From positions 1 through 64,000 of the forward strand of contig NZ_DATDMY010000003.1 in the NCBI RefSeq assembly GCF_036518555.1: 64,000 nt of DNA. The letters are read 5' to 3'. The notes below the pieces were generated by a model. It did no database searches, had not been told where the DNA came from, and worked only from the letters and a program-made list of their open reading frames with translations. Shown here one piece after another: positions 9,906-18,564 of this stretch. The translations under genes were made by a program, and so were the position numbers. This DNA is from Dokdonella_A sp036518555 (GTDB taxonomy: Bacteria > Pseudomonadota > Gammaproteobacteria > Xanthomonadales > Rhodanobacteraceae). How positions within the stretch are numbered: the first letter of the stretch is position 1; each line of letters opens with the position of its first letter.

Positions 9906-10793
9906 TCAATCGCGATACCGTCGCGTCAGATCGGCATAGGCGTCGATGCGGCGGTCGCGCAGGAACGGCCAGATGCGCCGCACGTGCTCGCTGCGCGCGA
10001 GATCGATGTCGGCGAACAGCAGCTCGCGACCTTCGCTGCGCGCCCGCGCGAGGAACTCGCCCTGCGGTCCGGCGACGAAGCTCGAACCCCAGAAGTCGAT
10101 CCCGCGCGCGCCATCCGGCGCGGGCTCGAAGCCCGTGCGATTGCAGGCGAGCAGGGGAAGGCCGTTGGCGACCGCATGGCCGCGCTGCACGGTGATCCAC
10201 GCATCGCGCTGGCGGTCCTTCTCGTCCTGCGCGTCGGCCGGGTCCCAGCCGATCGCGGTCGGGTAGAGCAGGAGATCGGCGCCCGCGAGCGCCATCAGGC
10301 GCGCGCCCTCCGGATACCACTGGTCCCAGCAGACGAGCACGCCGAGCCGCCCGACCGAGGTCGATATCGGCTCGAAGCCGAGGTCGCCCGGCGTGAAGTA
10401 GAACTTCTCGTAGAATGCCGGATCGTCCGGAATGTGCATCTTGCGGTACCGGCCGGCGATCGCGCGGGCGCAATCGAACACCACGGCCGTATTGTGGTAG
10501 AGGCCGGCGGCACGGCGTTCGAATAGCGACGCGACGACGACGAGACCGAGCTCCTCGGCGAGTCCGCCGATGCGCTCGGTGCTCGGGCCCGGGATCGCTT
10601 CGGCGCGATCGAATTCGCCGACGTGCTCGTGCTGGCAGAAGTAGGGCCCGTTGTGCAGCTCCTGCAGCAGGACCAGGCGCGCACCGCCCGCGGCGGCCTC
10701 GCGCAGGCCGGCCTCGATCGCGTCGAGGTTCGCCTCGCGGCTGCCGCGATCGGTCTCCTGCAGCAGGGCGACCTTGAGGATTTTCGTGGGCAT
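9906..10793 (-). CDS. aguB: N-carbamoylputrescine amidase
   Basis: 295-residue nitrilase-superfamily enzyme converting N-carbamoylputrescine to putrescine, CO2 and ammonia, the last step of the agmatine route. The nitrilase Glu-Lys-Cys triad is visible: Glu in LLQELHNGPYFCQHE, Lys in RYRKMHIPDDP, and Cys in VLVCWDQWYPE. The YFCQHE and CWDQWYPEGAR motifs favour AguB over other nitrilases. The cognate agmatine deiminase lies at 12,955-13,989 on the same strand, with a diguanylate cyclase gene between them on the opposite strand. The start MPTKILKV is the first Met in good register with the family. Confidence 0.95.
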   Translation of the reverse strand: MPTKILKVALLQETDRGSREANLDAIEAGLREAAAGGARLVLLQELHNGPYFCQHEHVGEFDRAEAIPGPSTERIGGLAEELGLVVVASLFERRAAGLYHNTAVVFDCARAIAGRYRKMHIPDDPAFYEKFYFTPGDLGFEPISTSVGRLGVLVCWDQWYPEGARLMALAGADLLLYPTAIGWDPADAQDEKDRQRDAWITVQRGHAVANGLPLLACNRTGFEPAPDGARGIDFWGSSFVAGPQGEFLARARSEGRELLFADIDLARSEHVRRIWPFLRDRRIDAYADLTRRYRD

Positions 10794-10907
10794 GATCTCG
10801 GGACGGTGATCCAAACCGGGGATGTTAGCGCGGATCGCGGACGGGGGAACGAGCATGGGGGCGGTGCGCCAGTTGTGGAAGAGGTCGCGGCAGTGTAGGA
10901 AGGCGGC

Positions 10908-12947
10908 ATGAACGCACAACGCGGGGCGGATGCCGCACTCGAGGTCCTCGTCGTCGTCGGCAGCGCCGACGAAGCGGGCCTGCGCGCGCTGCTCGCCGAT
11001 GCCGGCGTCGCGATCACGAGCTGCCCCGGGACGCACGAGGCGGTCGCACGCCTCGTGCACAAGTCGTTCGACGCCATCGTTCTCTACGTTGCCGGCGCGC
11101 GCCAGCTCGAATCGGTGGCCAAGTTGCGCGCGCGCGCGCCCGATGTCGCGATGGTCGCGCTGGTCGGGCGGCAGGACCGCACGCTGTGCGAGCTCGCGAC
11201 CGCGCGCGGCGCGAACGACGCGCTCGAGTTGCCCGGGCTGCAGCCGCTCGTGCTGCAGTATGCGCTGCGCCTCGCCGTGCAAGGGGTGCTGCGCGAGCGC
11301 GAGCAGCGCACGCAGAGCCTCGGCCTCAGGACCGTGTTCGACCTCGACGCGCATCCGGTCTGGATCTGCGACCCGAACACGCTGCGATTCATCGGCGCGA
11401 ACCGGGCGGCGGTGGAAACCTACGGCTATTCGGAGGCGGAGTTCGGCGATCTCAGCGTGCCCGATCTGCGTCCTCGCGACGGCAGTACCGGCCCCGACCT
11501 GCCGCCCGCGGGGCGCACCGCGTTAGGCCGGCACCGCACGCGCGACGGCCGCGAGCTCGAAGTGGAGTGCTTCGCCGAGCGCACCGTCCTCTCCGGGCGC
11601 GAGGTGCTGCTGCTGCGCGCGCGCGATGTGACCGCCGAGCGGCGCGCGATGCGCGCGCTCGAGGCGAGCGAGCGGCGCTTCCGCGACTTCTTCCAGCACA
11701 GCACGGGCTTCATCTGGATCCACGAGCTCGACGGCACCCTGTTGTCGGTGAATCCGGCCGCGGCGAGCGCGCTCGGCCGCAGCGTCGCCGAGCTGCTCGG
11801 CACGCCGCTGCGCGACCTCGCGCCGCCGCACCTGCGGTTCCTCATCGACCAGTACCAGCAGCGCATCGCCCGCGCAGGCGAGGACGCGGGCTTGCTGCGC
11901 GTGCAGAACCGCGACGGCGCCGAACTCGTCTGGCAGTACCGCAACCGCCTTTACACCGACGCCGACGGTTCTGCGTACGTGATGGGCTACGCGCAGGACA
12001 TCACCGCGATGCGCGCGGTCGAGCAGGCGCTGCAGCTCAGCGAGCAGCGCCTGCGCACGGTCGCCGACACCTTGCCGGTGAAGATCGCCTACGTGGACGC
12101 GCAGCTGCGCTTCGTGTTCGCGAACCAGGCGTTCCGTCGCGCGTATGCGGCCGACGCCGACACGATCGTCGGCGAAGACGTGCGCAGCGTGCTCGGGGAG
12201 GCGCGTTTCGCGCGACGGGAACCCTATCTCGGCCGCGCGCTCGCCGGCGAGCGCGTCACGTTCGAGGACGAGGAGGGCGACGGCGACGACTACCAGTGCG
12301 TCGAGATCACGTTCATCCCGGAGACGGCCGAGAAGGACGGCAGCGTGATCGGCGTGCACGCGATGGTGCAGGACATCACCTCGAAGAAGCGCGAGGAGCG
12401 GCGCCTGATCCACCTCGCGCGGATCGATCCGCTGACCGGCCTCATGAACCGCGCCGGGTTCCACGAACGGCTCGAAGCGGCGATCGCGCGCTCGCGCGAG
12501 AAGGAATGGCTGTTGTCGGTGTTCTACCTCGACGTCGATCGCTTCAAGCAGGTCAACGACACGCACGGCCACGCGGTCGGCGACGCGCTGATCCGTGCGT
12601 TCGCGACCCGGCTCGGCGAGAACGTGCGTGCCTCGGACGCGGTGGCGCGCCTCGGCGGCGACGAGTTCATCGTCGTGATGGAAGGCATCCCCGACGTCAA
12701 GCGCGTGCGCACGATCGCGACCAAGCTCGTGATGGCAATGTCGCGTCCGTTCGAACTGCGCAGCGAGGGCCTGACCCTCGCGATCGGCACGAGCATCGGC
12801 GTGGCCGCGTGCCAGGCGTGCCCGCTGCCGCCTTCGCAGCTCGTCGCGCGCGCCGATGCGATGCTCTACGAGGCCAAACAGGCCGGTCGAGGCACTTACC
12901 GGCTCGAACTCGTCGCGCCGATCTCGCCGGACCAGGCCAACGCCTGA
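10908..12947 (+). CDS. diguanylate cyclase with degenerate receiver and three PAS domains
   Basis: 679 residues. Residues 1-125 have a receiver-like alternation, but the phospho-acceptor Asp position reads AIVLYVAG, so it looks unable to be phosphorylated. Three PAS regions follow (about 140-250, 260-375, 385-505), then a GGDEF domain with intact RLGGDEF (583-587) and an RASD inhibitory I-site five residues upstream. It should make c-di-GMP with product inhibition and respond to PAS ligands. No transmembrane segment is seen, so it is cytosolic. An AGGAAGG ribosome-binding site precedes the ATG. The gene is divergent from aguB and convergent with aguA. Confidence 0.93.
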   Translation: MNAQRGADAALEVLVVVGSADEAGLRALLADAGVAITSCPGTHEAVARLVHKSFDAIVLYVAGARQLESVAKLRARAPDVAMVALVGRQDRTLCELATARGANDALELPGLQPLVLQYALRLAVQGVLREREQRTQSLGLRTVFDLDAHPVWICDPNTLRFIGANRAAVETYGYSEAEFGDLSVPDLRPRDGSTGPDLPPAGRTALGRHRTRDGRELEVECFAERTVLSGREVLLLRARDVTAERRAMRALEASERRFRDFFQHSTGFIWIHELDGTLLSVNPAAASALGRSVAELLGTPLRDLAPPHLRFLIDQYQQRIARAGEDAGLLRVQNRDGAELVWQYRNRLYTDADGSAYVMGYAQDITAMRAVEQALQLSEQRLRTVADTLPVKIAYVDAQLRFVFANQAFRRAYAADADTIVGEDVRSVLGEARFARREPYLGRALAGERVTFEDEEGDGDDYQCVEITFIPETAEKDGSVIGVHAMVQDITSKKREERRLIHLARIDPLTGLMNRAGFHERLEAAIARSREKEWLLSVFYLDVDRFKQVNDTHGHAVGDALIRAFATRLGENVRASDAVARLGGDEFIVVMEGIPDVKRVRTIATKLVMAMSRPFELRSEGLTLAIGTSIGVAACQACPLPPSQLVARADAMLYEAKQAGRGTYRLELVAPISPDQANA

Positions 12948-12960
12948 GGCGCCCTCAGGC
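12942..12960. terminator. perfect hairpin shared by two convergent stop codons
   Basis: GCCTGAGG-CGC-CCTCAGGC is a perfect 8-bp inverted repeat. It contains the TGA of the diguanylate cyclase gene in one arm and the TGA of aguA in the other. No T-run follows on either side, so if it terminates it does so as a bidirectional hairpin without a strong U-tract. Confidence 0.5.
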
Positions 12961-13989
12961 CACGAGCACGCCTGCGGGCAGTTGCATCGTGAGGCAATGC
13001 ACGCTGCCGTTCTGCCAGATCAGCTCGCGCGCGTCGATCGCGACGACGTCGCGACCGGGGTGGGCGGCGGCGATCACGCGCGCAGCCGCCGCATCGGACG
13101 GATCGCCGTACGCGGGCACGACGACGCCGCCGTCGACGACGAGGTAATTCGCGTACGACGCCGCGAGGCGCCGGCCTTCGTCGACGATCGCGCGCGCCCA
13201 CGGCAGCGCGTGCAGGCGATACGGCGCGCCGTCGGGCGTTCGCAGCGCGGCGATCTCCTCGTGCATGCGCGCGAGTTCGGCATGATGCGGATCGGCCGGG
13301 TCGTCGCAGGCCTGCAGCACGATCGCGTCGCCGGGCGCGAAGCGCGCGAGCGTGTCGACGTGCGCGTCGGTGTCGTCTCCCTCGAGGTAGCCGTGTTCGA
13401 GCCATAGCACGCGCTCGACCGCGAATGCGTCGCGCAGGCGCGCGTCCATCTCGTCGCGGCTCATGTGCGGGTGACGCTGGTGCAGGCAGCGCCAGGTCGT
13501 CAGCAGGCTGCCCTTGCCGTCGACTTCGATCGCGCCGCCTTCGAGCGCCCAGTCGATGCGTCGATGGCGGGCCGCACCGAACAGCCCGCGTTCGCGCAAG
13601 GTTTCGACGAGGCGGTCGTCGCGACCACCTTCGTACTTGCCGCCCCAGCCCGTGAAGCGGAAGTCGAGCAGCTGGAAGCCGTCGGCGCCCGCCAGCGTGA
13701 GCGGGCCCGAGTCGCGCAGCCAGGTATCGTCGTACTCGACGTCGACGAACCGCAGCCGGTCGCGCGCGACGCCGGCTTCGACGAGCAACGCGCGCGCGCG
13801 CTCGCGCACCTTCGCGTCGGCGACGCAGACGACGAGCGGCTCGAAACGTGCGATCGCTGCGGCGAGACCGACGTAGGCGCGTTCAACACGCGCGAGGCGC
13901 GGGCCCCAGTCGGTGTCCGCGTGCGGCCACGCGATGATCACGCCGGCCTGCGGTTCCCACTCGGCAGGCAGGCGCCAACGCGAATCCAT
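12955..13989 (-). CDS. aguA: agmatine deiminase
   Basis: 344-residue guanidine-group-modifying enzyme (peptidyl-arginine-deiminase fold) that converts agmatine to N-carbamoylputrescine and ammonia. Seen: WPHADTDWG near the N-terminus, DDTWLRDSGP, WALEGGAIEVDGKGSLLTT, GDDTDAHVDTLARF with the catalytic His/Asp, and the nucleophilic Cys in NGSVHCLTMQLP near the C-terminus. Length fits the family. Together with aguB it gives a complete agmatine-to-putrescine route, although the upstream arginine decarboxylase is not in this window. The stop codon sits in a hairpin shared with the convergent cyclase gene. Confidence 0.95.
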   Translation of the reverse strand: MDSRWRLPAEWEPQAGVIIAWPHADTDWGPRLARVERAYVGLAAAIARFEPLVVCVADAKVRERARALLVEAGVARDRLRFVDVEYDDTWLRDSGPLTLAGADGFQLLDFRFTGWGGKYEGGRDDRLVETLRERGLFGAARHRRIDWALEGGAIEVDGKGSLLTTWRCLHQRHPHMSRDEMDARLRDAFAVERVLWLEHGYLEGDDTDAHVDTLARFAPGDAIVLQACDDPADPHHAELARMHEEIAALRTPDGAPYRLHALPWARAIVDEGRRLAASYANYLVVDGGVVVPAYGDPSDAAAARVIAAAHPGRDVVAIDARELIWQNGSVHCLTMQLPAGVLVA

Positions 13990-13992
13990 CGA

Positions 13993-14331
13993 TCAGGACT
14001 TCGGCGCCGGCGGCGCCTCGTCGACGACGCTGTGGAGCACGCGGTTACGCTCGAAGTAGACGGTGTAGCCGTCGTAGCGCCAGCGGTTGATCGTCGGGTG
14101 GCGCGGCGTATCGCCGCCCGCCGGGGCGAGCTTCTCCACCGGTGCCCCGAAACGCTTCTCGACCTGGCCCATCGTCATCCCGCGCGCGGGAACGTTGCCG
14201 CCCGCGTGGGTCATCGCACGGTCGTGGCGCTTCGCGGCCTTGGTGTCGAGGGTGTCGGCGTGCGCGGCCGGGGTGACCAGGGCTGCCGCTGCCAGGCCGG
14301 TCGCCGTTGCGAGAACAAGCTTTACAAACAT
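13993..14331 (-). CDS. small exported protein of unknown function
   Basis: 112 residues with a clear signal peptide (MFVKLVLATATGLAAAALVTPAAHA, cleavage after AHA). The mature part has GMTMGQVEKRFGAPVEKLAPAGG and WRYDGYTVYFERNRVLHSVV. This resembles the SmpA/OmlA-type layout (a helix with a G-P turn followed by strands), but I cannot assign it with certainty. It ends three bases before the aguA start and may share its transcript. I do not recognise a function. Confidence 0.75.
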   Translation of the reverse strand: MFVKLVLATATGLAAAALVTPAAHADTLDTKAAKRHDRAMTHAGGNVPARGMTMGQVEKRFGAPVEKLAPAGGDTPRHPTINRWRYDGYTVYFERNRVLHSVVDEAPPAPKS

Positions 14332-14460
14332 GGCTCAAATCCTTGTCGGAAAAGGAGGAACTGCCTCAGGTCCACACCCGCAGCCGCCTTTTTAGCAGAA
14401 CCCTGCCGGCGGTTCCATGACCGCCCCGGCAGATGCGTGCGCGGCACGTGTCGCGCAATG

Positions 14461-14486
14461 AAAAAGGGCCGCAGAGCGGCCCTTTT
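14461..14486 (-). terminator. rho-independent terminator after L36
   Basis: On the minus strand, AAAAGGGCCGC-TCT-GCGGCCCTTTT forms an 11-bp stem with a three-base loop and ends in a run of five T. It lies 27 bases past the L36 stop, in the right orientation and with a classic U-tract. Confidence 0.9.
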
Positions 14487-14512
14487 CCTCGAATCCGGGA
14501 GCGACGCTCCGC

Positions 14513-14638
14513 TCAGCGCTGACGCGCCTTGAAACGCGGGTTGCTCTTGCAGATCACGAACACCTTGCCACGACGACGCACGACCTTGCAGTCGCGATGG
14601 CGCGCCTTGGCGGACTTGAGGGACGACAGCACTTTCAT
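14513..14638 (-). CDS. rpmJ: 50S ribosomal protein L36, zinc-independent (type B)
   Basis: 41 residues with the conserved DCKVVRRRGKVFVICKSNPRFKARQR. It lacks the CxxC...C...H zinc ribbon of type-A L36, so it is the C-minus form (YkgO-like), which in some bacteria replaces the zinc form under zinc limitation and in others is the only L36. It ends in a strong rho-independent terminator and is transcribed on its own. No Zur-like operator was recognised upstream. Confidence 0.95.
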   Translation of the reverse strand: MKVLSSLKSAKARHRDCKVVRRRGKVFVICKSNPRFKARQR

Positions 14639-14807
14639 GGGAACGCCTCGCAACGGTTTCTGAACGCGGAAAGCGCGGAATTGTAAAGGGATTTTCGCGG
14701 GATTGGAAGCGGGTCCGCGGCGCGGACGGCGCAGGCCACGAAACCGCGCGTGATCGCCCTCCCTCGTGCGCCCGATCGCGCCCGCCGCTCGCGTCGCGGC
14801 GCCCCGC

Positions 14808-15215
14808 TCAGTCGATCGAGAACGACTGCAGGTCGACCGGGTTCGTGACGCTGATCGAGCCGACCATGCCCGACGCTTCGTGGGCTTCGCAATGGAACCC
14901 GATCGAGCCGTGCGCGGCGGCAGCGGTAATCGTGATCGTCGCATTCCACGAGGCGTTGCTGACATTGCCGTTGCCGCCGCTGCCGTCGCATCCGTTCGCG
15001 CAGCGGAACGAAAGCGGCGAGCCCGCGTCGGACGCGACGTTGTGGAAGCCACCGTCGTTGACGAACGTGACCGTATCGCCGACCAGCGCTTCGATGTTCG
15101 ACGGCGTGAACACGAGGCCGGCGCCACCGACGTGGATCGTATGGTCCATCGCGCATGCCGGACCTGCGGCGGTGGCGAGGACGGCCAGGACGAGCGACGA
15201 GAATGCGGTGCGCAT
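14808..15215 (-). CDS. periplasmic blue-copper (cupredoxin) electron carrier
   Basis: 135 residues with signal peptide (cleavage near GPACA). The mature domain is a plastocyanin-like cupredoxin: FVNDGGFHNV supplies the first His, and FHCEAHEASGM supplies Cys, His and Met of a type-1 copper site. An unusual Cys-containing insert (FRCANGCDGSGGNGNVS) may form a disulphide. It is the last gene of the electron-conduit run, 86 bases after the c4-like cytochrome. A soluble copper carrier here would shuttle electrons between the decaheme/porin conduit and inner-membrane enzymes; this role is inferred from context. Confidence 0.88.
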   Translation of the reverse strand: MRTAFSSLVLAVLATAAGPACAMDHTIHVGGAGLVFTPSNIEALVGDTVTFVNDGGFHNVASDAGSPLSFRCANGCDGSGGNGNVSNASWNATITITAAAAHGSIGFHCEAHEASGMVGSISVTNPVDLQSFSID

Positions 15216-15301
15216 GGGGGCAACTCCTTCAGTGAGTGGACGATGGACGGGTGTCGCGGTGCTGCGCGCGGGACCGCCGTGGCGCCGGCCCGCGGTCGCG
15301 C

Positions 15302-15982
15302 TCACGGCGCGCCGGCTTCGAGCCAGCGGCCGATCGCGTCGGCGGACGCGGCATCGAGGGTGCGCGCGATCGGAGCCATCACGTGCTGCGTGCTCGTGCG
15401 TGGCGCGGCGTCGCGGGCGAGGTCGGCCAGTCGGTTCGCGACGTACGGCGCGTGCTGGCCACGCAGCGCGGGATAGAGGCGCGCGTGCCCGTTGCGATCG
15501 ACGTCGGTGCGGCCGCGCGCATCGGAGCCGTGACAACCCTGGCACGGAGGTATGCCACGCGCGGGATCGCCGTCGCGGTAGATCGTCGCGCCCGCCATCG
15601 TGGCGTCGTCCGTCGCATGCCCGGCCGCGGGCGGCAGGCTCGCGAAATAGGCCGCGAGGTCGCGCATCGCGACGTCGTCGAGGCTCGCCGCCTGCGCGGT
15701 CATCGGCGAATCGGGATCGACCCCGCGCTTGAACGCGACCAGGCGCCAATAGACGTACTGGGCGTTCTGGCCGGCGAGGTTCGGGAACGTCGGCACGAGC
15801 GCGACGCCCGCCGGGCCGTGGCAGGCGCTGCAGACGGTCGCCTTCGCCTTGCCCGCGGTCGCATCGCCGTGCACGCGCCCGACCGAACGCAGGTCGATGA
15901 CGTCTCCGCTCGCGCAGGCGAGCGGGCAGCCGGCCAGCATGGCCGCGAACAGGATCCGGCGCAGGGTTTCGATCGCGGTCAT
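15302..15982 (-). CDS. diheme cytochrome c4-like periplasmic protein
   Basis: 226 residues. A signal sequence (LRRILFAAMLAGCPLACA) is followed by two cytochrome c domains with CSACH (about 50-54) and CQGCH (about 150-154). The axial Met candidates lie in the expected MTAQAASL and VMAPIA segments. The two-domain arrangement matches cytochrome c4. The ATG at 15,982 is chosen because GGAG lies seven bases upstream; a start 15 bases earlier would overlap the porin stop. It is expected to relay electrons in the periplasm next to the decaheme cytochrome. Confidence 0.9.
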   Translation of the reverse strand: MTAIETLRRILFAAMLAGCPLACASGDVIDLRSVGRVHGDATAGKAKATVCSACHGPAGVALVPTFPNLAGQNAQYVYWRLVAFKRGVDPDSPMTAQAASLDDVAMRDLAAYFASLPPAAGHATDDATMAGATIYRDGDPARGIPPCQGCHGSDARGRTDVDRNGHARLYPALRGQHAPYVANRLADLARDAAPRTSTQHVMAPIARTLDAASADAIGRWLEAGAP

Positions 15983-15993
15983 GTCCGTCTCCG

Positions 15994-18552
15994 TCACAGG
16001 CGGATGTCGAGCAGGATGCCGACGAGATGGGCGTCGTAGCCCTCGGGTCCGCCGTCGGTGTACACGCGGTGATCGAATGTGCGGGTCGCGCCGAAACCCA
16101 GGTAATGCCAGTCGCTGATGCGGCCGCGCTCGTACCTGTCGAATACGCGCAGCGCGATCCGCTCATGCAGCGGTACGCGCACGCCGATGCCGAGCGAATG
16201 GACCCGCCAGGTCATCGGCGGGAACGCCCCCGAGCCTGGGCCGTCGCCGCTCACGGTGTCTGCCCAGGCGAGCGCGAGCGGCGATGCGAAGCGGTAGGCG
16301 GTCATGCCGCGCGCGTACAGGTAGTTCCAGCTCGCGTCGACTCGCACGCGGCCGAACGCATGCCCGATCATGGCGCCCGCGGTGTGGTTGCGTTGCGTGT
16401 CGTCGGCCCACCAGCGGCCGATGTCGGGGTAGGTGCCGCCGCCGAGGCGCGGGTCCGAGCCGCTGTCGAGGATCTCATTGATGTTGGCCAGGCGGAGCCG
16501 GGAGCGGTCGTAGGCGTAGTAGATGCTCGCATTGCTGCCGGGCGCGGGCTGCCATTCCCATTGCACGGTCGCCCCGAGCGTGTCGTAGCCGCGACGGCCG
16601 AGCACGGCGTCGTAGTCGTTGTCGTCGCCACGGAGCGAAGCCGTGATCGTCATGTCCTCGCGAGGCATGAAGGTCGCCATGAGGTCGAGCTTGTTCTCGC
16701 TGCGGCTCGCGACGTCGTACTTGCGCAGCGCATCGACGGTGTGGGCAGGCACGCCGTTCGGCGGAGCGATGAAGCCGGGCAGGTCGATCGAGTAGGTGAA
16801 ATCGTACGGATCGTAGTCGTAGCGGTCGCCATCCTGGCGCAGCCAGGTGTAGTTCGCGCGCAAGGTCAGCCAGTCGAGCGCGCGGTTCGTCCAGGTCAGT
16901 TTCACGCTGCGGTCGTCGACGCTGCGGCGTTCGCGGTGCGTCGGTTCGTAGCGGCTGAACGCGAGCGTGGCGCCGAGCGTGTCGTGCGCGCCGGCCCTCC
17001 AGTCGGCACCGACGTTCGCCTCGGTCGTCTGCATGTCGAGCGGCAGGCTGCGCACGCGCGTGATCGCGGACGGGTCGGACGCGTCCCAGATGCCCGACTC
17101 GCCGGGCACGACGCTGCCTTGCGCACCGTTCTCGCTGACGTAGCCGTACTGGCCGGTGAGCGGGTTGTAGGCGAGATAGACGCTGCGATAGTCCTCGCGC
17201 TCGTGGCGCACGCCGCCACGCACGGTGAGATCGGCGCCCGGCTGCAGCACCATGCGCGCGTCGAGCAGGCTCGTGTCGATGCGCATGTCGGCGGTGCGCC
17301 GCGACAGCGCCGCCGGCGTGTTCCAGTTCGCACAGTCGTACAGGAACGGGTTCTGCGGACCGGTCTGCAGGCTGCCGCCGAGGCCGATGCCGAACACGCC
17401 CTCGCATGCGATCGGGGCGATCAGCGTGTCGTCCTGCGTCATGCGGCCGCCGGAGGCGGTGAGCGAGAGTTCGCCGTTGAGCGGCAGCTTGCGCGTGAAC
17501 GCGGCCTTGAGGTTGTGGTAGTCGTTGTCGGGCTCGGTCGCGAACTGGCCGGTCGTCAGCGGCGCCGATACCGCACCGGCGACGAGCGGACTCAGCGCGA
17601 ACGGCATCGCGTAGGTGTAATGCGTGTAGCGGTCGCGGTAGAACGAGCCGCTGTAGCCGAAATCCATGCGCCAGACGTTGCCCGCATAACGGAAGCCGCC
17701 GTCGAGGTTGATCGTCGAATCGTCGATCGGCTTGACCGTCTCGAGCACGCCGCCGTCGTCGGGGAACGGGAAGTTGAAGAAGAACGGGCCGCCGAACGGC
17801 CGGGCGCCGTGGCGCCGTTCGTCGGTCGCGTTCGCGTAGGCGGTCCATTGCGGCGTGAGGAAGACGCTGAAGCCGAGTCCCTGCTTCTCGCGCGTGACCC
17901 CGAGCGTGCGCGCGGGGGTCGCGGCCGACAGCGCCGAGATCGCGGCGGGCGAACTCGCGCCGGCGACGTAACCCGCGGGCAGCGTCAGGCGATCGGTACC
18001 GACGCCGTTCCAGATCGGCTTCGCCGTATTCGTGACGAGGTTCGGCATGGTGCGCAGGAATGCCTGCACCTTGTAGCTGCCGGCGCGCCCGAACACGGCC
18101 TGGTAGTACTCGTCGTCGTCGCTGACGCGGCTCGCGCGCACGCTCGCGTAGCTGCCGTCGACGGGGCGTTCGGCATCGAACGCGAGCAGCGCGAGGACGA
18201 TGCCGCTGTCCCAGTCGGCGTAGCGGTTCCACAGCGCGTTGTCGTCGTCGCCGCCCGTCGCGACGGCGCCGATGCTGAGCACGCCGGACGTTTGCCAGTT
18301 CCCGTGCGGGGTGACTGCAGGCGACGGCGGCGGGCACGCGTAAAGGTGGCCGGTCGGGCTGCGGTGTACGCCGGCTTCCAGCCAGCTCGTGCCGCGATCG
18401 TCGCACCCGCCGATGGTCGCCCCCGCATTCGGGTCGAGTTCGTTCGCGCGCCAGGTATCGACGCCGACGCCGCTGTCGGCGTGTGCGTTGGCCGCGACGG
18501 CCGCGATCGCGACGGCGAGCGGCAGCCGGCGGAACAGGCGAGACGTGGACAT
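15994..18552 (-). CDS. MtrB/PioB-family outer-membrane porin of an electron conduit
   Basis: 852 residues: signal peptide (ending ANAHA), then a long barrel of alternating aromatic strands ending in the aromatic/Leu strand HLVGILLDIRL. Length and strand pattern (YRDRYTHYTYAMPF, DYHNLKAAFTRKLPL, HTVDALRKYDVASRSENKLDL) fit the MtrB/PioB family, which sheathes a decaheme cytochrome through the outer membrane. The gene follows the decaheme cytochrome by 12 bases. The N-terminal CxxC of Shewanella MtrB was not seen; single Cys residues occur in GGCDDRG and YACPPP instead. Direction of electron flow cannot be read from the sequence. Confidence 0.9.
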   Translation of the reverse strand: MSTSRLFRRLPLAVAIAAVAANAHADSGVGVDTWRANELDPNAGATIGGCDDRGTSWLEAGVHRSPTGHLYACPPPSPAVTPHGNWQTSGVLSIGAVATGGDDDNALWNRYADWDSGIVLALLAFDAERPVDGSYASVRASRVSDDDEYYQAVFGRAGSYKVQAFLRTMPNLVTNTAKPIWNGVGTDRLTLPAGYVAGASSPAAISALSAATPARTLGVTREKQGLGFSVFLTPQWTAYANATDERRHGARPFGGPFFFNFPFPDDGGVLETVKPIDDSTINLDGGFRYAGNVWRMDFGYSGSFYRDRYTHYTYAMPFALSPLVAGAVSAPLTTGQFATEPDNDYHNLKAAFTRKLPLNGELSLTASGGRMTQDDTLIAPIACEGVFGIGLGGSLQTGPQNPFLYDCANWNTPAALSRRTADMRIDTSLLDARMVLQPGADLTVRGGVRHEREDYRSVYLAYNPLTGQYGYVSENGAQGSVVPGESGIWDASDPSAITRVRSLPLDMQTTEANVGADWRAGAHDTLGATLAFSRYEPTHRERRSVDDRSVKLTWTNRALDWLTLRANYTWLRQDGDRYDYDPYDFTYSIDLPGFIAPPNGVPAHTVDALRKYDVASRSENKLDLMATFMPREDMTITASLRGDDNDYDAVLGRRGYDTLGATVQWEWQPAPGSNASIYYAYDRSRLRLANINEILDSGSDPRLGGGTYPDIGRWWADDTQRNHTAGAMIGHAFGRVRVDASWNYLYARGMTAYRFASPLALAWADTVSGDGPGSGAFPPMTWRVHSLGIGVRVPLHERIALRVFDRYERGRISDWHYLGFGATRTFDHRVYTDGGPEGYDAHLVGILLDIRL

Positions 18553-18564
18553 CGTTCCTCCGGC

